Of a DNA stretch of 36,199 nt, positions 33,975 through 36,199 are shown in pieces. The notes under the pieces were generated by a model. It saw only the letters and a program-made list of their open reading frames with translations, did not search any database and was not told where the DNA came from. The stretch is from NCBI GenBank assembly GCA_022841965.1, contig JALHQM010000009.1:1-36199 (forward strand), written 5' to 3'. Position 1 is the first letter of the stretch. Each line of letters opens with the position of its first letter. Source of the DNA: Hyphomicrobium sp. GTDB lineage: Bacteria > Pseudomonadota > Alphaproteobacteria > Rhizobiales > Hyphomicrobiaceae. A program made the position numbers and the translations under genes.

Positions 33975-34304
33975 ATGATCAAGAAACTTTTGGCTCCGTT
34001 TTTGGCCATCACGCTGGCGTTCGGCGCCGTGATGACCTCCGCTTCGGCACCCGCAGAAGCAGGACGTGGTGGGCGCGTTGCGGCTGGTATCGCTGCTGGT
34101 ATCATCGGTCTGGGCGTTCTGGGTGCCGTCGCAAATGCGCGTGATCAGCGTCACTACAGCCGTTACCGCGACGATGAAGAGGTTTGCTACAAGGGTCCCC
34201 GCGAGTGCGGCTGGACCGGCCGCCGGTGCTTTGAAAATCGCTATGGCGAAGAAGTCTGCCGCGGTGGCCGCTGGACTTGCTGGCGCGATACGATCTGCGA
34301 ATAA
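33975..34304 (+). CDS. Small Cys-rich exported protein
   Basis: 109 aa. Signal peptide MIKKLLAPFLAITLAFGAVMTSASAPAEAG, then a hydrophobic Gly/Ala segment (GRVAAGIAAGIIGLGVLGAVANA) which could be a membrane helix, and a polar tail with six cysteines: EEVCYKGPRECGWTGRRCFENRYGEEVCRGGRWTCWRDTICE. The Cys spacing suggests three disulphides. The ATG at 33975 has AGGGGA upstream at good spacing. The pattern (Gly-rich helix then Cys-rich tail) is seen in small proteins of Hyphomicrobiales; no function is known to me. Ends in a clear terminator. Unrelated in sequence to the Cys-rich gene at 18906-19211. Confidence 0.8.
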   Translation: MIKKLLAPFLAITLAFGAVMTSASAPAEAGRGGRVAAGIAAGIIGLGVLGAVANARDQRHYSRYRDDEEVCYKGPRECGWTGRRCFENRYGEEVCRGGRWTCWRDTICE

Positions 34305-34324
34305 GTCACGTTTTAGACAAAAGA

Positions 34325-34358
34325 ACGGGCGAGGTGAGCCATCACCCCGCCCGTTTTT
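34325..34358 (+). terminator. Intrinsic terminator of the Cys-rich gene
   Basis: Stem ACGGGCG-A-GGTG / CACC-C-CGCCCGT with loop AGCCAT, followed by TTTTCG; 20 bases after the stop codon. Confidence 0.88.
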
Positions 34359-34443
34359 CGTTGTTACGTCGGTGTCGATTTACACCATTGAGAAAGACCC
34401 TCGCTGCTAGCTTTCGAGCGGTGTTGGTTGGGAGTAGCGTTGC

Positions 34444-34989
34444 ATGAAGCTTGTCTCACGTTCTGCCATTGTTGTGCTGGGGTCGCTGGCGGCCGCTAGC
34501 CCCGTCGCGGCGCAGGAGTATCCGGGCATCTGGACCGGTCTCTATGCCGGTGCGCATACCGGTTATGGCGAAGTGTTCGACGAGCCGGCCGGGTTCGATG
34601 TCGGTGGCGGATTACTCGGCATGCATCTGGGTTACAATTACCAGATCGGCAGCACGGTGCTTGGCGTGGAAGGCGATTACACCGGCTCGTGGATGGAAGA
34701 CGGCGTGTTGGATGTCGATTATCTCGCCAGCATCCGCGCACGCGCCGGCTATGCCTTTGGCAATGCGCTGCTGTACGGAACGATTGGCTATGCGTGGGCG
34801 GATGCGTCGACACTGGGCGGGTCAGTGGACGTTGACGGTCTCGTGCTCGGCGCGGGTCTCGACTACAAGTTTGCGCAGAACTGGAGTGCGCGCGTCGAAG
34901 GCTTGCAGTATTGGCTGGAGCCGGAGAATGGCGGCGGCGATTTCGATGTTGGTGTCGTGCGCGCTGGCGTCTCCTGGCATTTCAACTAA
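34444..34989 (+). CDS. Outer-membrane beta-barrel protein (Omp25/OmpA-like porin family)
   Basis: 181 aa. Signal peptide MKLVSRSAIVVLGSLAAASPVAAQ. The mature protein has the alternating pattern of an eight-stranded barrel: IWTGLYAGAHTGYGEV, GGGLLGMHLGYNYQIGSTVLGVEGDY, DYLASIRARAGYAFGNALLYGTIGYAWADA, GLVLGAGLDYKFAQNWSARVEGLQYWLE, and a C-terminal strand VGVVRAGVSWHFN ending in Phe-Asn, close to the C-terminal aromatic signature used for outer-membrane insertion. GGGAG lies 10 bases before the ATG. It resembles rhizobial and Brucella Omp25/31-type proteins. Convergent with rlmB, 21 bases apart, with no terminator visible between. Role in envelope structure is inferred. Confidence 0.9.
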   Translation: MKLVSRSAIVVLGSLAAASPVAAQEYPGIWTGLYAGAHTGYGEVFDEPAGFDVGGGLLGMHLGYNYQIGSTVLGVEGDYTGSWMEDGVLDVDYLASIRARAGYAFGNALLYGTIGYAWADASTLGGSVDVDGLVLGAGLDYKFAQNWSARVEGLQYWLEPENGGGDFDVGVVRAGVSWHFN

Positions 34990-35010
34990 GCCAATTGATA
35001 GGGCCTGACG

Positions 35011-35883
35011 TCAGCGCCGCCGTTTGATCAAAGCGGTGTGGAGGGCTACGGCTGCGGCGTTGGACACGTTCAGGCTGCGTAGATCGTCGGCGGTTGCGAT
35101 TCTGACGAGACGATCGCAGTTTTCGGCGGTCAACTGTCGTAGACCTTTGCCCTCCGCACCCAGCACAATGGCCACTGGACCCGTGAAGGGTTCGTCTTCA
35201 ATTGCGGATGCGGCCGTGCCGTCAAGGCCGAGAATGGTGACGCCGGCATCGCGCAGGTCGCTCATCGCACGGGCGAGGTTTGCGACCTGGGCAATCTTCA
35301 CCAGCTCCAGAGCGCCTGAGGCGGATTTGGCCAGCGTGCCGTTGAGCGGTGGGCTATGGCGGCGCGTGGTGATGACGCCCGACGCGCCGAAGGCAGCCGC
35401 CGAGCGCAGGATCGCGCCGGCGTTGTGCGGGTCGGTGACCTGATCGAGCAGGATCAACGGACCGCCGGTCGCAGCTGCTTCCGCAAGATCGTCGAGATCG
35501 GGTTCGGGCAGCGGTTCGGTTTCGAGCAGCAGACCCTGGTGAACGGTGTCAGGCCCCAGCAGGCGGTCAAGGTCGCGTGGCGTGACGGGCTCGGGCGTCA
35601 TACCGCGGGCGGCGATGGCGTCGGCAAGGCGATGGGCGGCGTTCTCGGTCGCTTTTAAGCGAAGCAGAACGCGGTCGGGATTGCGCAGGGCGGCCTCGAC
35701 CGGATGGACGCCAAACAGGCGGACGATGCCGTCGTCGTCTTGCGCCGGTTCGGGTGCGCGCTGGGGCCGGTACGGACGGCCGCTGCCGCCCTTTGAGCCT
35801 CCGCGATAGCCGCCCCTTTCGCCGCCGCCCTTGAAGCCCGATTTGGGATTGAAGCGGGGCTTGCCCTTGTGGTCATCCTGCAT
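35011..35883 (-). CDS. rlmB: 23S rRNA (guanosine-2'-O)-methyltransferase, TrmH/RlmB type
   Basis: 290 aa SPOUT enzyme that methylates the ribose of a conserved G in 23S rRNA domain V (G2251 in E. coli) using S-adenosylmethionine. The N-terminal 45 residues are a basic Gly-rich tail (GFKGGGERGGYRGGSKGGSGR), probably disordered. Next is the L30e-like substrate-binding domain (IVRLFGVHPVEAALRNPDRVLLRLKATENA). The knot domain has LILLDQVTDPHNAGAILRSAAAFGASGVI (motif 1), VAIVLGAEGKGLRQL (motif 2) and SLNVSNAAAVALHTALIKRRR (motif 3). The ATG at 35883 has GGATGACC nearby but no strong ribosome site. Divergent from the tRNA-Tyr gene. Assignment to RlmB rather than another TrmH enzyme rests on domain order. 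Confidence 0.9.
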   Translation of the reverse strand: MQDDHKGKPRFNPKSGFKGGGERGGYRGGSKGGSGRPYRPQRAPEPAQDDDGIVRLFGVHPVEAALRNPDRVLLRLKATENAAHRLADAIAARGMTPEPVTPRDLDRLLGPDTVHQGLLLETEPLPEPDLDDLAEAAATGGPLILLDQVTDPHNAGAILRSAAAFGASGVITTRRHSPPLNGTLAKSASGALELVKIAQVANLARAMSDLRDAGVTILGLDGTAASAIEDEPFTGPVAIVLGAEGKGLRQLTAENCDRLVRIATADDLRSLNVSNAAAVALHTALIKRRR

Positions 35884-35975
35884 GGTGTCAAACGCGGCTC
35901 CGGCCGCGTCAGGCGGCGCGAAACTGGCCCCGGCGGCTCCCGTGTTCCCCTAGCGGAAATGGGGCGCTTTTCCAA

Positions 35976-36004
35976 TTGACATCGGCGGCCCTGGCCGGGA
36001 TAAC
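35976..36004 (+). promoter_or_regulatory. Sigma-70 promoter of tRNA-Tyr
   Basis: TTGACA (35976-35981), exactly 17 bases, GATAAC (35999-36004). The start point would be near 36011, giving an 84-base leader to the tRNA. The -35 hexamer is a full consensus match and the spacing is optimal. Confidence 0.72.
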
Positions 36005-36094
36005 GACGCGCTTGCCCTGTCGCTTGAAGCCGCGCAGGGCGATTTTGTTTGGGTGCTGGCGCAACCGTTTCTGGTCGGCCGCTTCAAACCGGAT

Positions 36095-36179
36095 GGAAGG
36101 GTGCCCGAGTGGCTAAAGGGGACGGACTGTAAATCCGTTGGCTTCGCCTACGCTGGTTCGAATCCAGCCCCTTCCACCA
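36095..36179 (+). tRNA. tRNA-Tyr (anticodon GTA), CCA encoded
   Basis: A class II tRNA folds from 36095: acceptor stem GGAAGGG (36095-36101) with CCCTTCC (36169-36175), anticodon stem ACGGA / TCCGT around loop CTGTAAA with anticodon GTA at 36129-36131, a long variable arm (about 36139-36151), T arm GCTGG / CCAGC around TTCGAAT, discriminator A at 36176 and an encoded CCA at 36177-36179. The long variable arm and GTA anticodon fit bacterial tRNA-Tyr. It is preceded by a near-consensus promoter. Confidence 0.96.
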
Positions 36180-36199
36180 TTTTTGTAGCTCACGCGCCC

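Overview
The window looks like a chromosomal segment of a high-GC alphaproteobacterium, most likely of the Hyphomicrobiales (Rhizobiales). This is inferred from gene content: an HvrA-type H-NS protein, a nudL / DUF6111-like / cca run, trmL divergent from petABC, a MucR/Bradyrhizobium-style array of small exported proteins, and adenine plus methylthioadenosine salvage genes. petB and petC are separate genes, which argues against Bradyrhizobium or Rhodopseudomonas, where they are usually fused. I cannot name a genus from sequence alone. No prophage, CRISPR array, insertion sequence or plasmid gene is visible.

Layout. 1-4361: both subunits of methylmalonyl-CoA mutase on the minus strand (large subunit cut by the left edge), separated by an opposite-strand gene for an unrecognised exported protein. 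4674-10075: a HerA-like ATPase, a small cytochrome c, an LprI-like protein, a patatin-like phospholipase, an Fe-type superoxide dismutase and a SOUL haem-binding protein. 10076-10618 is gene-free but rich in inverted repeats. 10619-14051: a three-gene MacAB-type efflux operon whose adaptor carries an unusual helical insert. 14291-18776: an H-NS-like protein behind an AT-rich promoter region, a small membrane protein, the nudL-DUF6111-cca operon and a possible lytic transglycosylase. 18906-24632: a small Cys-rich exported protein, hemF, two tandem paralogous ABC exporters and a small membrane protein. 24627-28308: trmL, then the cytochrome bc1 operon petABC ending in a strong terminator.

28396-33177 is the most interesting stretch. 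It holds mtnP, a class D beta-lactamase and a membrane protein (both on the minus strand), then apt, a small zinc-ribbon protein, mtnA and a FucA-like class II aldolase. Together mtnP, apt, mtnA and the aldolase can be read as a complete route that takes 5'-methylthioadenosine to adenine/AMP and, through methylthioribose-1-P and methylthioribulose-1-P, to dihydroxyacetone phosphate and 2-methylthioacetaldehyde (the DHAP shunt described in Rhodospirillum rubrum). The classical lower methionine salvage genes (mtnB, C, D, E) are absent here.

33323-36199: two small exported proteins, an outer-membrane beta-barrel, rlmB, and a tRNA-Tyr behind a near-consensus promoter. Many genes have clear Shine-Dalgarno sequences, several starts are GTG or TTG, and several intrinsic terminators can be seen.
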